Positions 33,125-42,451 of a stretch of DNA of 64,000 nt are shown in pieces. The DNA comes from Methylophaga thalassica (GTDB lineage Bacteria; Pseudomonadota; Gammaproteobacteria; Nitrosococcales; Methylophagaceae). The stretch is taken from positions 186,001-250,000 of the forward strand of contig NZ_BSND01000004.1 in NCBI RefSeq assembly GCF_030159795.1, given 5' to 3'. Every line of letters starts with the position of its first letter. Position 1 is the stretch's first letter. A program made the position numbers and the translations under genes. The notes beneath the pieces were generated by a model that was given only the letters and a program-made list of their open reading frames with translations, was not told the origin of the DNA and searched no databases.

Positions 33125-34429
33125 TTATTTTTGATTAAAATAGGCGGTCAGCACTTTACAGAGCATCACCGCGTCCTGACTACCTGCTAATTCACGAATC
33201 GAATGCATGGCAAATGTGGGTAAGCCTATATCGATTGTTTTAACGCCAATATGAGAAGAAGTAATGGGGCCAATCGTGCTGCCACAGGCCATATCTGTTC
33301 TGACCACAAAATCCTGCACTGGCACATTATGCTGCTGGCACAATTGCCTGAATATGGCGCTGGTTTGACTGCTGGTGGCATAGCGCTGATTAGCATTGGT
33401 CTTAATGACCGGTCCTTTGTTTAATAAGGGACCGTGTTCAGCATCATGTCTGTCGGCGTAATTCGGGTGTATCGCATGGGCGTTGTCAGCCGATATCATC
33501 ATCGATTGTTCCACCATGCGTTGATAGGCCTCAGTATTCATCGCAAGACGTTGCAGTACCGACTGCAAAAATGTGCCTTGCGCACCGGAAACAGATTGAC
33601 TGCCCACTTCTTCATGGTCATTGCACACCAGTAAGGCAGGTCGTGTTTTATCAGCAGCCAGCAAGGCCTGCAAACCGATATAACAGCTCAGCAAATTATC
33701 CAGTCTGGCACTACTGATAAAATCAGCAGATAAACCAATCACTGCGGCTTTTTGGGTGTCATAAAAACACATTTCATAATCCAGCACCCGACCAATATTG
33801 ATATCTGGATACTGTTGCCGACATTGTTGTTCCAATAAAGCGCGGAAATCCAGGCTATCGCCATCATCGACTTGAGCCAGAATCGGTGGTAAATGCAATT
33901 GCGGATTAATATTACGGTTCTGATTCACTTCACGATCCAGGTGAATCGCTAAGCTTGGGATCGTCGCAATCGCCTCTTTAAAATCAATAATGACCTGTTC
34001 AATCTGCCCTTGAGCATTCTCATAACTCACTCTGCCAGCCAGTGATAAATCACGATCAAACCACGGATTTAATAAAGCACCACCGTAGACTTCAACACCA
34101 AGTTGCAATAAGGTCTGTTTCACCTTTTCCGGTTTGGGTTTCACTTTCAGGCAAGGGCTATCAGTATGTGCACCGACCATGCGTATGCCACTGCTGACTA
34201 ATTCTTGTCCGTTTAGCGTAAACGCAATGATAGATGCCTGACGAATAACAAAATACTGACCAGCGTCTAACTGTCCCCAGCTGTCAGCTTCATGAAGCTG
34301 AGTAAAACCATTGTCTTCCAGTAATGTCTGCATGGATGCAACCGCATGATACGGTGTTGGTGATGCATCAAGAAAATCACACAAACCGGGATTAAAATCA
34401 CTTGGAGTATATTTCATAGTCAGCGTCAT
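33125..34429 (-). CDS. apeB: M18 family aminopeptidase
   Basis: This cytoplasmic zinc aminopeptidase of 434 residues belongs to the ApeB/aspartyl aminopeptidase family, which removes N-terminal acidic or neutral residues. Metal and catalytic regions are recognisable: [43 protein letters not shown], and [12 protein letters not shown] near the end. An alternative ATG lies four codons downstream. The gene heads a minus-strand group that includes the small hypothetical gene and DUF445. Confidence 0.93.
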   Translation of the reverse strand: MTLTMKYTPSDFNPGLCDFLDASPTPYHAVASMQTLLEDNGFTQLHEADSWGQLDAGQYFVIRQASIIAFTLNGQELVSSGIRMVGAHTDSPCLKVKPKPEKVKQTLLQLGVEVYGGALLNPWFDRDLSLAGRVSYENAQGQIEQVIIDFKEAIATIPSLAIHLDREVNQNRNINPQLHLPPILAQVDDGDSLDFRALLEQQCRQQYPDINIGRVLDYEMCFYDTQKAAVIGLSADFISSARLDNLLSCYIGLQALLAADKTRPALLVCNDHEEVGSQSVSGAQGTFLQSVLQRLAMNTEAYQRMVEQSMMISADNAHAIHPNYADRHDAEHGPLLNKGPVIKTNANQRYATSSQTSAIFRQLCQQHNVPVQDFVVRTDMACGSTIGPITSSHIGVKTIDIGLPTFAMHSIRELAGSQDAVMLCKVLTAYFNQK

Positions 34430-34492
34430 ATTATTTGGAAGAGGTTAAAGTCGGCTTATGATACCGATTTTCAAGTTGGCTTGTTACTGATG

Positions 34493-34948
34493 TTAATCTT
34501 CTAAAATTTGGCCACGGTAGATTCGTAATGGCTTTTTCACTTTTTCACGTGGCTTATTCGACACAGTTGAGGTTTCAGCTTCCTCAATTTCAACACCACG
34601 GTAAATGCGTTTTTTACTTGTCGACACGGGTTTAGCAGCCTCGCTGCTGCGCTCCTCAAATGACACATTTAAAAACTGAAATATGTCGATGTCATCATCA
34701 AGAAAGCTGCGTCCGGCTAATGGCATTTTCAGATTAGGTTTAAAAGAATACCGCTCAATATCCAAATTAAACCAGTGTTTTAATACTTGTTCGCCACGCA
34801 GAGATCCGTGTGATAAAGCGACGACCCGGCCATTTTCCAGCAGAATATGACAGGCCCGGTTTTCTGTTGTTGTAATAAAGACAGTTCCTGTCTTGCCAGC
34901 TTGAGACAGCGTGTAAATTTCTTTAAGAACGTCCGTATTATCTATCAT
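34493..34948 (-). CDS. DUF4388-like protein with two IYRG motifs
   Basis: This 151-residue protein begins with a domain like the regulatory DUF4388 type: GKTGTVFITTTENRACHILLENGRVVAL, then GEQVLKHWF. The C-terminal 50 residues are charged and carry two copies of the short motif RIYRG (about residues 114-118 and 142-146). The motif resembles the YRG repeat of small DUF4278-type proteins. I chose ATG 34948 over a TTG one codon earlier. No enzyme activity can be inferred. Confidence 0.55.
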   Translation of the reverse strand: MIDNTDVLKEIYTLSQAGKTGTVFITTTENRACHILLENGRVVALSHGSLRGEQVLKHWFNLDIERYSFKPNLKMPLAGRSFLDDDIDIFQFLNVSFEERSSEAAKPVSTSKKRIYRGVEIEEAETSTVSNKPREKVKKPLRIYRGQILED

Positions 34949-34991
34949 CAATTATCAGGCAATGGCTCAGGCTTGTTTATTAAAGGTTAGA

Positions 34992-35420
34992 TTACAACAG
35001 CTCGTCATCATCTTTCACTTTTTTTCTTGGCCGTTTGGATAAGCCGCCATGTAAACGACAACGATCAGCCAATGCACCGATGCCCCAGCCTTCGGGTGGT
35101 CTGATAGCGACTGAGCGTTTACAACGCTTACCCCCAGTAAGACGAGCGCCGCATTCAGGGCGGTAGCGTTTCGCTTTTTCCCAACCTTCCAGTGTTTGTG
35201 AGGCTTTGCGTATCACTTTCACTTCGCGGGGTGACAGTTGACTCTGGTCAACCGGATGGTTTTTTTGATCCGTTTGCCGCCACCAATAACGTACAACCGG
35301 TACAGGAAGGCCAAATCGCCGAGCCAAGTCATCAGGTTTACGGTAAATTTCCATCTCAAGCAGCAATATAGCGGCTTGTTCTAATCGGGCAGTAAACTCT
35401 CGGCTCTCTTGTGGTGTCAT
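34992..35420 (-). CDS. HGGxSTG-like small zinc-binding protein
   Basis: This is a 142-residue basic protein. The N-terminal half has a helix-turn-helix-like stretch (KPDDLARRFGLPVPVVRYWWRQ). The C-terminal half has CGARLTGGKRCKR and CRLHGG, so Cys90, Cys100, Cys121 and His124 could bind zinc. This is the pattern of HGGxSTG proteins, common in phages and mobile DNA, here as HGGLSKRP. Its start lies 4 bases after the ycgN stop. The function is unknown; DNA binding is likely. Confidence 0.6.
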   Translation of the reverse strand: MTPQESREFTARLEQAAILLLEMEIYRKPDDLARRFGLPVPVVRYWWRQTDQKNHPVDQSQLSPREVKVIRKASQTLEGWEKAKRYRPECGARLTGGKRCKRSVAIRPPEGWGIGALADRCRLHGGLSKRPRKKVKDDDELL

Positions 35421-35424
35421 TTAA

Positions 35425-35886
35425 CTAATTGGCCTCATAGCTCAGCGAAATAATAGCTTCAGTCAGCTCTTCTATTTCATCTTCCGGTTGAGCAATACCA
35501 CGCACAGAAATACCCGCTTGATGAACACTATCCGGATCACCGCTAATCAGCGGATGCCACTCAGGCAAATCTTCACCTTCAGCTAGTAAACGATAAGCAC
35601 AGGTTGCAGGCAACCAGTCAAAATAGTGCGCATTTTCGATGCTTAATTGAATACAGTCCGGAATGACGGTTTGACGATTCTCATAATCCTTACAGCGACA
35701 GCTATGGATATCTAATAAAGAGCATGCGGCTTTTGTGTAATACATGCGTCCATCATCTTCATCTTCCAGTTTGTGAAGACAGCAACGCCCGCAGCCATCA
35801 CACAGGCTTTCCCATTCATCGTGTGTCATCTGACTGAGTCGTTTGTGTTTCCAGAATTCAGTAGATGTTTTATGCTGCTTAGTCAT
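35425..35886 (-). CDS. ycgN: YcgN family cysteine cluster protein
   Basis: This 153-residue product matches E. coli YcgN (UPF0260) over its length: [19 protein letters not shown] with Cys29, Cys32, Cys35 and Cys36, then [15 protein letters not shown] and [20 protein letters not shown]. The cysteines may hold an Fe-S cluster or zinc; the function is not established. Comparison with E. coli supports ATG 35886. That ATG overlaps the ATG of the divergent gene at 35885 in the palindrome CATG. Confidence 0.9.
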   Translation of the reverse strand: MTKQHKTSTEFWKHKRLSQMTHDEWESLCDGCGRCCLHKLEDEDDGRMYYTKAACSLLDIHSCRCKDYENRQTVIPDCIQLSIENAHYFDWLPATCAYRLLAEGEDLPEWHPLISGDPDSVHQAGISVRGIAQPEDEIEELTEAIISLSYEAN

Positions 35887-36364
35887 GACAGATTCTATCG
35901 CCCTATCCAGCTTGCTTACCCCTCTCATCAGGCAGTTCAATCCTAAAACGATTTTAACGGCCGGAGAGACAGCAGCTAGTTGTCTGCAAACCGATAATGA
36001 TACTAGATTGCAGCATCTGACGACACCGTTTAAACAGCAGCAACTGCATGATATTGAACCAGTAGACCTGGCCGTTATCAGTCACTTAACGGAGTCACTC
36101 GAAAAACCAGCAGCCCAAGCCTGGCTTGGTATGATCAAGAATCAATATTCGCCTCATGTTATTCTCATCAGCCATACTGAACTGGCGGCTAAAAACGACT
36201 GGCAATTCACCGACTATCTGGCAATGGGCTTTAAACATATTGCGGGTACAGAGGAAGGCTTGCGCATTTTTAGTTATGCGATAGAAAACTATCAGCCTAA
36301 ACGTGATTGGCTGAATAGCCGGTTCTGGGCCAACCCCGAAATGTACGACAAATACCGATGGTAA
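35885..36364 (+). CDS. DUF6231-like conserved hypothetical protein
   Basis: This 159-residue soluble protein has an alternating strand-helix pattern ([36 protein letters not shown]) like a small Rossmann-type domain. The C-terminus ends [17 protein letters not shown] think it belongs to DUF6231, from memory. It is divergent from ycgN with overlapping start codons, and precedes ppk by 66 bases. A longer start at 35843 would run deep into ycgN and is less likely. Confidence 0.65.
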   Translation: MTDSIALSSLLTPLIRQFNPKTILTAGETAASCLQTDNDTRLQHLTTPFKQQQLHDIEPVDLAVISHLTESLEKPAAQAWLGMIKNQYSPHVILISHTELAAKNDWQFTDYLAMGFKHIAGTEEGLRIFSYAIENYQPKRDWLNSRFWANPEMYDKYRW

Positions 36365-36373
36365 TTCATCGCA

Positions 36374-36391
36374 TTGTCATAAAACTGCATT
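36374..36391 (+). promoter_or_regulatory. Pho-box-like sequence upstream of ppk
   Basis: TTGTCATAAAACTGCATT resembles the PhoB box consensus (CTGTCATAWAWCTGTCAY): the first repeat half is nearly complete and the second starts CTG. It lies 40 bases before the ppk ATG, with AT-rich -10-like sequence (TATAAA, 36394-36399) after it. This is a pattern match by eye. Confidence 0.35.
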
Positions 36392-36430
36392 ATTATAAAA
36401 AAATCTGTGTAAAACGATCTGAAAGGCAAT

Positions 36431-38518
36431 ATGACTGAAGAAAACGCTTTAGATTTAAATAACCCGGCTCTGTACATCAACCGTGAATTAAGTTTACTTG
36501 AATTCAACTGGCGCGTTTTGCAGCAAGCGCTTGATCCTAATGTGCCTTTGCTGGAACGTCTTAACTATTTATGTATCTCCAGTACCAATCTGGATGAGTT
36601 TTTTGAAGTACGTGTTGCCGGCCTGATTCAGCAGATCGAAATTGGTGATCCTTACATTGAATCCGATCAGATCACTGCACAGGAATGTTTGAAATTAATT
36701 AACCAGCGCGCGCATGAACTGGTCGAAGAACAGTACCGTGTCTTGAATGACGTGTTATTACCTGAGTTAGATCAGGAATCTATCCAGGTTTTACCACGTG
36801 CACAATGGACAGATGAGCACAATGCCTGGCTGAAAGACTATTTTCAGGAAGAAATTTTACCTATCCTCAGTCCAATGGGTCTGGACTCGGCGCATCCCTT
36901 CCCACGTTTACTCAATAAAAGTTTGAACTTTATTGTGTCACTGGTCGGCAAAGATGCCTTTGGTCGTGACCGTGGTTACGCCATATTACAAGCTCCTCGC
37001 GCACTTCCACGAGTTATTCAGCTTCCAGCTGAAATGGTAGCTGAAGGCGAATACAAATTTGTGTTCCTGTCATCCATTATCCATGCCTTTGCTGAAGATC
37101 TATTCTTTGGCATGAAAATAAAAGGTTGTTTCCAGTTCCGGGTGACACGCAACAGTGATCTGGCCATTGATACCGAAGAAACCAGTGATTTACTTGCCAC
37201 CATTGCAGACGAACTAACACAACGTAACTACGGTGATGAAGTGCGTTTGGAAATTGCGCATAACTGTCCTGAAGATATGGTTGAGTTTCTGCGTAATGAA
37301 TGTGCGATGGAACGTGACAACGTTTATCTGGTAAATGGCCCAGTTAACCTGAGCCGTATTCAAACTGTCTGTTCTCTGGTGGATAGACCGGATTTAAAAT
37401 TCAGACCATTCACTCAAGGTCGCCCGAGCGGTTTAAGTCTGGATGTCGATATTTTTGATGCTCTGCGTAAGCAAGATATGCTGTTGCACCACCCTTATCA
37501 GTCATTCACGCCAATTATTGACATGATTCGTCAGGCAGCGGCTGACAGTAGTGTCCTAGCTATAAAACAAACCTTATATCGTACCGGCGCTAAATCACCG
37601 ATTGTTGATGCCTTAGTTACGGCTGCTCAGGCAGGTAAAGAAGTAACCGTGGTGGTGGAGCTGCGTGCACGCTTTGATGAAGAAGCTAACGTCGCATTAG
37701 CATCACGACTGCAGGAAGCGGGTGCCCATGTGGTATATGGCATTGTCGGTTATAAAACCCATGCGAAAATGCTGCTTATCCTCCGCCGTGAAAATGGCAA
37801 GCTACGTCGTTACGTTCACCTGGGTACAGGTAACTATCACCGCAGTACATCGCGTATTTATACCGACTACGGTCTACTGACTTCTGATAAACAAATAGGC
37901 GAAGACGTTAACAATCTGTTCATTCAGTTAACCAGCCTCGGTAAAATTCCTCAGATGCATAAATTGCTGCATGCACCATTCACTTTGCATGAAGGCTTGC
38001 TGGCAAAAATCGAAAAAGAAATTGATTCAGCAAAAGCAGGCAAACCAGCCCGAATCATCGTTAAAGTGAATGCTGTTGTTGAACAGGAAATGATTCAGGC
38101 GTTTTATCGCGCCTCAATGGCTGGCGTTAAAGTCGATCTGATTGTCCGTGGCATTTGTTGTCTGAAACCAGGAGTTGAAGGCCTGTCTGAGAATATTCAG
38201 GTCAGAAGTATTATCGGTCGTTTTCTCGAGCACACTCGTGTTTTCTACTTTGAAAACCAGGGTTCACCTGAAATCTGGGCTGGTAGTGCAGACTTAATGA
38301 AACGGAATTTATTACGTCGTGTTGAAACCTGTTTCCCGATTGAATCGAAAAAATTACGCACCCGTATTATGGAAGATTTAGAACTCTATCTGACTGATAA
38401 CACACAGGCATGGATTCTAAATGCTGATGGTCGTTATCACCGTGTCGACAAGGAAGAGTCAGCGCCCCAAATTTCGGCACAAACCGCCTTGCTGGAACAA
38501 ATGGCGAAATCGTTTTAG
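36431..38518 (+). CDS. ppk1: Polyphosphate kinase 1
   Basis: PPK1 reversibly makes long-chain polyphosphate from ATP. The 695-residue enzyme is full length: N-terminal NRELSLLEFNWRVLQQA, head domain, then the phospholipase D-like catalytic part. His444 in KTHAKM is the expected autophosphorylated histidine. HLGTGNYHRSTSRIYTDYG and the C-terminal GSADLMKRNLLRRVE are also present. An AAAGG ribosome site precedes the ATG, and a possible Pho box lies upstream. No exopolyphosphatase gene follows; a ParA-like gene does, 7 bases downstream. Confidence 0.96.
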   Translation: MTEENALDLNNPALYINRELSLLEFNWRVLQQALDPNVPLLERLNYLCISSTNLDEFFEVRVAGLIQQIEIGDPYIESDQITAQECLKLINQRAHELVEEQYRVLNDVLLPELDQESIQVLPRAQWTDEHNAWLKDYFQEEILPILSPMGLDSAHPFPRLLNKSLNFIVSLVGKDAFGRDRGYAILQAPRALPRVIQLPAEMVAEGEYKFVFLSSIIHAFAEDLFFGMKIKGCFQFRVTRNSDLAIDTEETSDLLATIADELTQRNYGDEVRLEIAHNCPEDMVEFLRNECAMERDNVYLVNGPVNLSRIQTVCSLVDRPDLKFRPFTQGRPSGLSLDVDIFDALRKQDMLLHHPYQSFTPIIDMIRQAAADSSVLAIKQTLYRTGAKSPIVDALVTAAQAGKEVTVVVELRARFDEEANVALASRLQEAGAHVVYGIVGYKTHAKMLLILRRENGKLRRYVHLGTGNYHRSTSRIYTDYGLLTSDKQIGEDVNNLFIQLTSLGKIPQMHKLLHAPFTLHEGLLAKIEKEIDSAKAGKPARIIVKVNAVVEQEMIQAFYRASMAGVKVDLIVRGICCLKPGVEGLSENIQVRSIIGRFLEHTRVFYFENQGSPEIWAGSADLMKRNLLRRVETCFPIESKKLRTRIMEDLELYLTDNTQAWILNADGRYHRVDKEESAPQISAQTALLEQMAKSF

Positions 38519-38525
38519 ATTTACT

Positions 38526-39281
38526 ATGGAAACCATTGCTTTTTTTAATTTAAAAGGCGGCGTCGGTAAAACGACGTCCGCCGTTAATATTGCCTGGCAT
38601 GCCGCCAATGAGGGAATTCCGACTCTGATATGGGACTTGGATCCTCAAGGCGCGTCCAGCTGGTTATTTAATACCACTGCAAAATCAGAAACAAAACCGA
38701 AAAAATTATTAACTGGCAAAACGCCTATCGGCGATTTAGTCAGAAGTACAGAATTTGAGAATCTGGATATTATTCCAGCTGATTTTTCCTTCCGTCATTT
38801 GGATCACCAACTCAGTGAACAAAGTGATCAAGGTAAACAGAATCTGATTGCTAAGCTGGTTGAGCCATTCAGTGAAAATTATGCGTTGATGATTTTGGAT
38901 TGCCCACCGAGCTTTTCTTTACTCACAGAACAAATTTTCGCCACTGCCGACTCGTTATTTCTGCCATTGATTCCAACGCATCTGTCTCTGCGAACATTTG
39001 AGCAGACTCGTGACTTTTTTAAAGAACATAAATTAAAGCCAAAACGTCTGCATGCCTTTTTTAATATGGTCGACAGACGCAGAAGCATGCATCGTGTCAT
39101 GCTTGCTCATCCGCCCAAGATGCTGAAAAATGGTTTAAAAACAGCGATTCCTTACGCAGCAATCGTCGAAAGAATGGGTGATTATCGCCAACCTCTCCCT
39201 GCCTTTGATAAACAATCGACCGTTAGTCAGGCTTATGCCGAATTATGGCGTGAAATTAAACAGACATTGTCTGATTTTTAA
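38526..39281 (+). CDS. ParA-family ATPase (orphan)
   Basis: This 251-residue ParA/MinD-type ATPase starts at ATG 38526. Its deviant Walker A is KGGVGKTT at 10-17, the Walker B-like strand is LMILDCPPSF, and the DLDPQGASSW motif is intact. Such proteins position DNA or protein cargo. No ParB or partition site is beside it, so a chromosomal cargo-positioning role is more likely than plasmid partition. It follows ppk by 7 bases and is probably in the same transcript. Confidence 0.88.
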   Translation: METIAFFNLKGGVGKTTSAVNIAWHAANEGIPTLIWDLDPQGASSWLFNTTAKSETKPKKLLTGKTPIGDLVRSTEFENLDIIPADFSFRHLDHQLSEQSDQGKQNLIAKLVEPFSENYALMILDCPPSFSLLTEQIFATADSLFLPLIPTHLSLRTFEQTRDFFKEHKLKPKRLHAFFNMVDRRRSMHRVMLAHPPKMLKNGLKTAIPYAAIVERMGDYRQPLPAFDKQSTVSQAYAELWREIKQTLSDF

Positions 39282-39283
39282 TA

Positions 39284-41488
39284 TCACGCTCTCGGCTTAA
39301 TTCGCCAACAACGGTGAATTTTTTTATTTCTCTCAAAATCTCGCGGTATGGTGGCCGTACTGATATCTTCAATTACAAATTGATTTAAAGCGTCGGTATC
39401 TAATTCGAAATCACGACGATTTGTGGAGAAAATCAATTCTCCGTCTGATGTCAGTAACGCACCTGCTTGCTTGATCAGCGTGCTGTGATCTCGCTGAATA
39501 TCAAAGACCCCTTCCATCCGGCTTGAATTGGAAAACGTCGGTGGGTCAAGGAAAATTAAGCCGTAACGTTTTTCATCTTCCAGCGCCTGTTCCAGCCATT
39601 CAATACAATTAGCCCGAATATACTGGTGCTGTTCACCGACAAAACCATTTAGCTTCATATTGTCTTCAGCCCATGCCAAATAGGTATTGGACATATCGAC
39701 GCTGGTTGTTGATCTTGCCTGACCTGCCGCCGCATAAACACTGGCCGATCCGGTGTATGAGAATAAATTGAGAAAGTCCTTGCCTTTGGCTAATTCTCTG
39801 ACAAGTTGTCTGGTCTCACGGTGATCAAGAAATAAGCCTGTATCTAAATAATCGGTCAGGTTTACCCAAAAGCGCAGCCCATTTTCACGCACTTCAAAGC
39901 GTTGGTTTTTAGCAGCCTGTGCTTCGTATTGTTCTTTACCACGTTGTTTTTTCCTGACTTTTAATGCCACATGGGTGACAGGTACTTCGAATACCTCAGG
40001 AATAATCTGCATCGCTTCCTGCAGTCGTTCTACAGCTTTTTCAGGATCGATCTGCTTGGGTGGTGCATATTCCTGAACGTGGATATGGTCGTCATAAAGA
40101 TCGATGGCTAGCGCATAGTCAGGTAAATCAGCATCATAAACCCGATAACAACTCAATGCTGACTTACGCGCCCACTTCGCCAAGTGTTTTTTATTTTTCT
40201 TTAAGCGATTAGCAAACATCGCACCTTGTTCTGTCATTTCAACAGGCGCTTGTTCGCGGCTTTCTTCTTCGTCATCGACAAACTGGGTTGGCGATGCTGT
40301 AAGTTCGTTTGTACGTACCGGGCGTGGTGCACGATAGAAAAGCACGTCACAGGAGATGGGACCATTATCAAAAGGCACGGTATCAAATAGCGTCAGGCCA
40401 GTAAATTTACCTAATTGCGCATTATCTGTTATCAAGGCTGTGCGCCAGCCTGCGAATGACTCATTAATAATATTGCCGAGGCTTTCGTACAGATAATGTA
40501 ATTCATCCGTACGGCCAATACGTTCACCATAAGGGGGGTTACAGACAAATAAACCTGTTTTCGGTAGTTCTGTTGCCAGTCTTGGCCATTCAAGCAAATC
40601 ACGTTGGCTAACGTGTATACGGTCACTGAGACCTGCTTCTGCAATATTATTTTTAGCGGCTTCAACCGCGGACGCATCAGCGTCACCTCCCACAATCACA
40701 GGACATCTGGCTAACCCTGATTGTCTTCTGCGCTCAGCATCTGCTTTAAGTTGTTTCCAGATGTCTTTATCGTGCTGTTTCCAAAAACTAAAGCCGTAAT
40801 AGTCACGTAAAATGCCGGGGGCAATATCAGCAGCCATCATTGCGGCTTCGATAAGAAATGTCCCAGATCCGCACATGGGATCGATTAATGCCCAGCCTTG
40901 TCGTGCCAGTTTAGGCCACTCTGCACTCAGTAAGATGGCTGCAGCCAGATGTTCTTTCAGCGGCGCGGCGGTATTACTGACTCGGTAACCACGCTTGTGC
41001 AAACTTTCGCCCGATAAATCAATGCTAACCGTGGCTTGATTGTGCTTCAGATAAACATTAATACGCACATCAGGCTGGTAGAGATCAACGGAGGGTCGTT
41101 GACCAAACAGCGTACGAAAACGATCAACAATCGCGTCTTTTACGCGCTGAGCACCGTATTGAGTATGTTTTATCTTTGAACGAAAACTATTGAAGTCAAC
41201 AGCAATAGTGCTATCAAGCTCATTAATATGGTCTTCCCATGGAAGTGCATTAATCCCTTCGTAAAGCTGTTCCGGGGTTTCTGCTTGCAGGTGAGCAATT
41301 GGCAACAACACTCGAATAGCGACACGAGACCACAAACATACTGTATATGCATCGGCCAACGTGCCTGTAAAACGGATATTTCCCTGATCTTGCTTAGTAT
41401 TTTTAATACCTAGCTGTTTTAGTTCTTCCGCAAGCAGTGGCAACATACCTCTCGCTGCTGTCACCGTAAACTTGTGTTGTTTAGCCAT
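39284..41488 (-). CDS. rlmKL: Bifunctional 23S rRNA methyltransferase RlmK/RlmL
   Basis: This fused enzyme methylates 23S rRNA at G2445 (N2, RlmL part) and G2069 (N7, RlmK part), E. coli numbering. The 734-residue product has an N-terminal THUMP domain, a first methyltransferase with LIDPMCGSGTFLIEAA and FVCNPPYGERIG, and a second with LDTGLFLDHRETRQ, NLFSYTGSASVYAA and LIFLDPPTFSNSS. It stands alone, convergent to the parA gene and divergent from yhbY. Confidence 0.96.
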   Translation of the reverse strand: MAKQHKFTVTAARGMLPLLAEELKQLGIKNTKQDQGNIRFTGTLADAYTVCLWSRVAIRVLLPIAHLQAETPEQLYEGINALPWEDHINELDSTIAVDFNSFRSKIKHTQYGAQRVKDAIVDRFRTLFGQRPSVDLYQPDVRINVYLKHNQATVSIDLSGESLHKRGYRVSNTAAPLKEHLAAAILLSAEWPKLARQGWALIDPMCGSGTFLIEAAMMAADIAPGILRDYYGFSFWKQHDKDIWKQLKADAERRRQSGLARCPVIVGGDADASAVEAAKNNIAEAGLSDRIHVSQRDLLEWPRLATELPKTGLFVCNPPYGERIGRTDELHYLYESLGNIINESFAGWRTALITDNAQLGKFTGLTLFDTVPFDNGPISCDVLFYRAPRPVRTNELTASPTQFVDDEEESREQAPVEMTEQGAMFANRLKKNKKHLAKWARKSALSCYRVYDADLPDYALAIDLYDDHIHVQEYAPPKQIDPEKAVERLQEAMQIIPEVFEVPVTHVALKVRKKQRGKEQYEAQAAKNQRFEVRENGLRFWVNLTDYLDTGLFLDHRETRQLVRELAKGKDFLNLFSYTGSASVYAAAGQARSTTSVDMSNTYLAWAEDNMKLNGFVGEQHQYIRANCIEWLEQALEDEKRYGLIFLDPPTFSNSSRMEGVFDIQRDHSTLIKQAGALLTSDGELIFSTNRRDFELDTDALNQFVIEDISTATIPRDFERNKKIHRCWRIKPRA

Positions 41489-41537
41489 ATTGCCTTCCTG
41501 ATATAATCAAAACATTTTAATACAGGTGAGCACACTA

Positions 41538-41831
41538 ATGGCAGTTACTGACAAACAAAGACGTTATCTCAAAGGGCTTGCCCATACCTTAAAACCGGTT
41601 GTTATGATTGGTAACAGTGGTTTAACTGATTCGGTGCTTGCCGAAATTGATAATGCACTGGAACATCACGAGCTAATCAAGGTCCGAGTAAGTGGTCAAG
41701 AACGCGCAGATAGAAAGGCCATGTTAGATAAAATTGCTGAAGAAAGTGGCGCAGATTTGGTTCAAGTGATCGGTCATATCGGTGGATTTTATCGGCCATC
41801 AAAAAAAGCTTTAATCCAACTACCAAGGTGA
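41538..41831 (+). CDS. yhbY: YhbY-type (CRM domain) ribosome-assembly RNA-binding protein
   Basis: This 97-residue single CRM-domain protein binds pre-50S ribosomes in E. coli. KQRRYLKGLAHTLKPVVMIG, NALEHHELIKVRV and VIGHIGGFYRPSKK with the GxxG-type loop are typical. I prefer ATG 41538, with AGGTGA 10 bases before it, over a GTG at 41526. The nitroreductase gene follows after 4 bases. Confidence 0.93.
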   Translation: MAVTDKQRRYLKGLAHTLKPVVMIGNSGLTDSVLAEIDNALEHHELIKVRVSGQERADRKAMLDKIAEESGADLVQVIGHIGGFYRPSKKALIQLPR

Positions 41832-41835
41832 TTAT

Positions 41836-42426
41836 ATGATTCAAAAACCAGCAGACACAGCTCAACCCATAGAAAAAGTAATGGCAGAACGTTGGAGTGG
41901 TCGTGCTTATGATCCCACCGTTATGGTGACATTGGAAGAAATCACTGCGCTTTGCGAAGCTGCCCGCTGGTCTCCCTCTTGTTTTGGTGATGAGCCATGG
42001 CGCTATCTGGTTTGTGATAAAAATACTGACGAATCTGCTTGGAAAAAAGTGCTTTCTGCACTTGTGCCTGGCAATCAGGAATGGGCAAAAAATGCACCTG
42101 TTTTAATAGTTACTGCCTCTGTCCCCAACTTTAGTCAAAATGATAAACCCAATCGTTGGTCTGGTTATGACACGGGTGCAGCCAGTATCAGTCTATGTTT
42201 ACAAGCTACAGCGATGGGACTGATGAGTCACCAGATGGGGGGATTTGATGACAAAGTGCTACGTGAGTCTTTCAATATTCCTGCTGATATCCACATTTGG
42301 TCTGTTATTGCTATCGGACACCAGGCTGCATTAGATAACCTCACTGAAGAACAACTAGAGAGGGAATTGTCCCCTCGTAAACGTCGCCCAGTTGAGCAAG
42401 CATTTTTCATGAATAAATGGTCATAA
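41836..42426 (+). CDS. Nitroreductase family protein
   Basis: This 196-residue flavoprotein of the NAD(P)H-FMN nitroreductase family uses FMN to reduce nitro- or related compounds. Visible features are ERWSGRAYDP at the start, ALCEAARWSPSCFGDEPWRYLV for FMN binding, SGYDTGAASISLCLQATAMGL, and GLMSHQMGGFD. The physiological substrate is unknown. It lies 4 bases after yhbY on the same strand, probably in the same operon. Confidence 0.88.
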   Translation: MIQKPADTAQPIEKVMAERWSGRAYDPTVMVTLEEITALCEAARWSPSCFGDEPWRYLVCDKNTDESAWKKVLSALVPGNQEWAKNAPVLIVTASVPNFSQNDKPNRWSGYDTGAASISLCLQATAMGLMSHQMGGFDDKVLRESFNIPADIHIWSVIAIGHQAALDNLTEEQLERELSPRKRRPVEQAFFMNKWS

Positions 42427-42451
42427 AATAAAAATTACCAGGAGAGAGAAA

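Noticed and set aside
38526-39281. Plasmid or integrated-element partition locus
   Set aside because: There is no ParB, parS or replication gene, and both sides are housekeeping genes.
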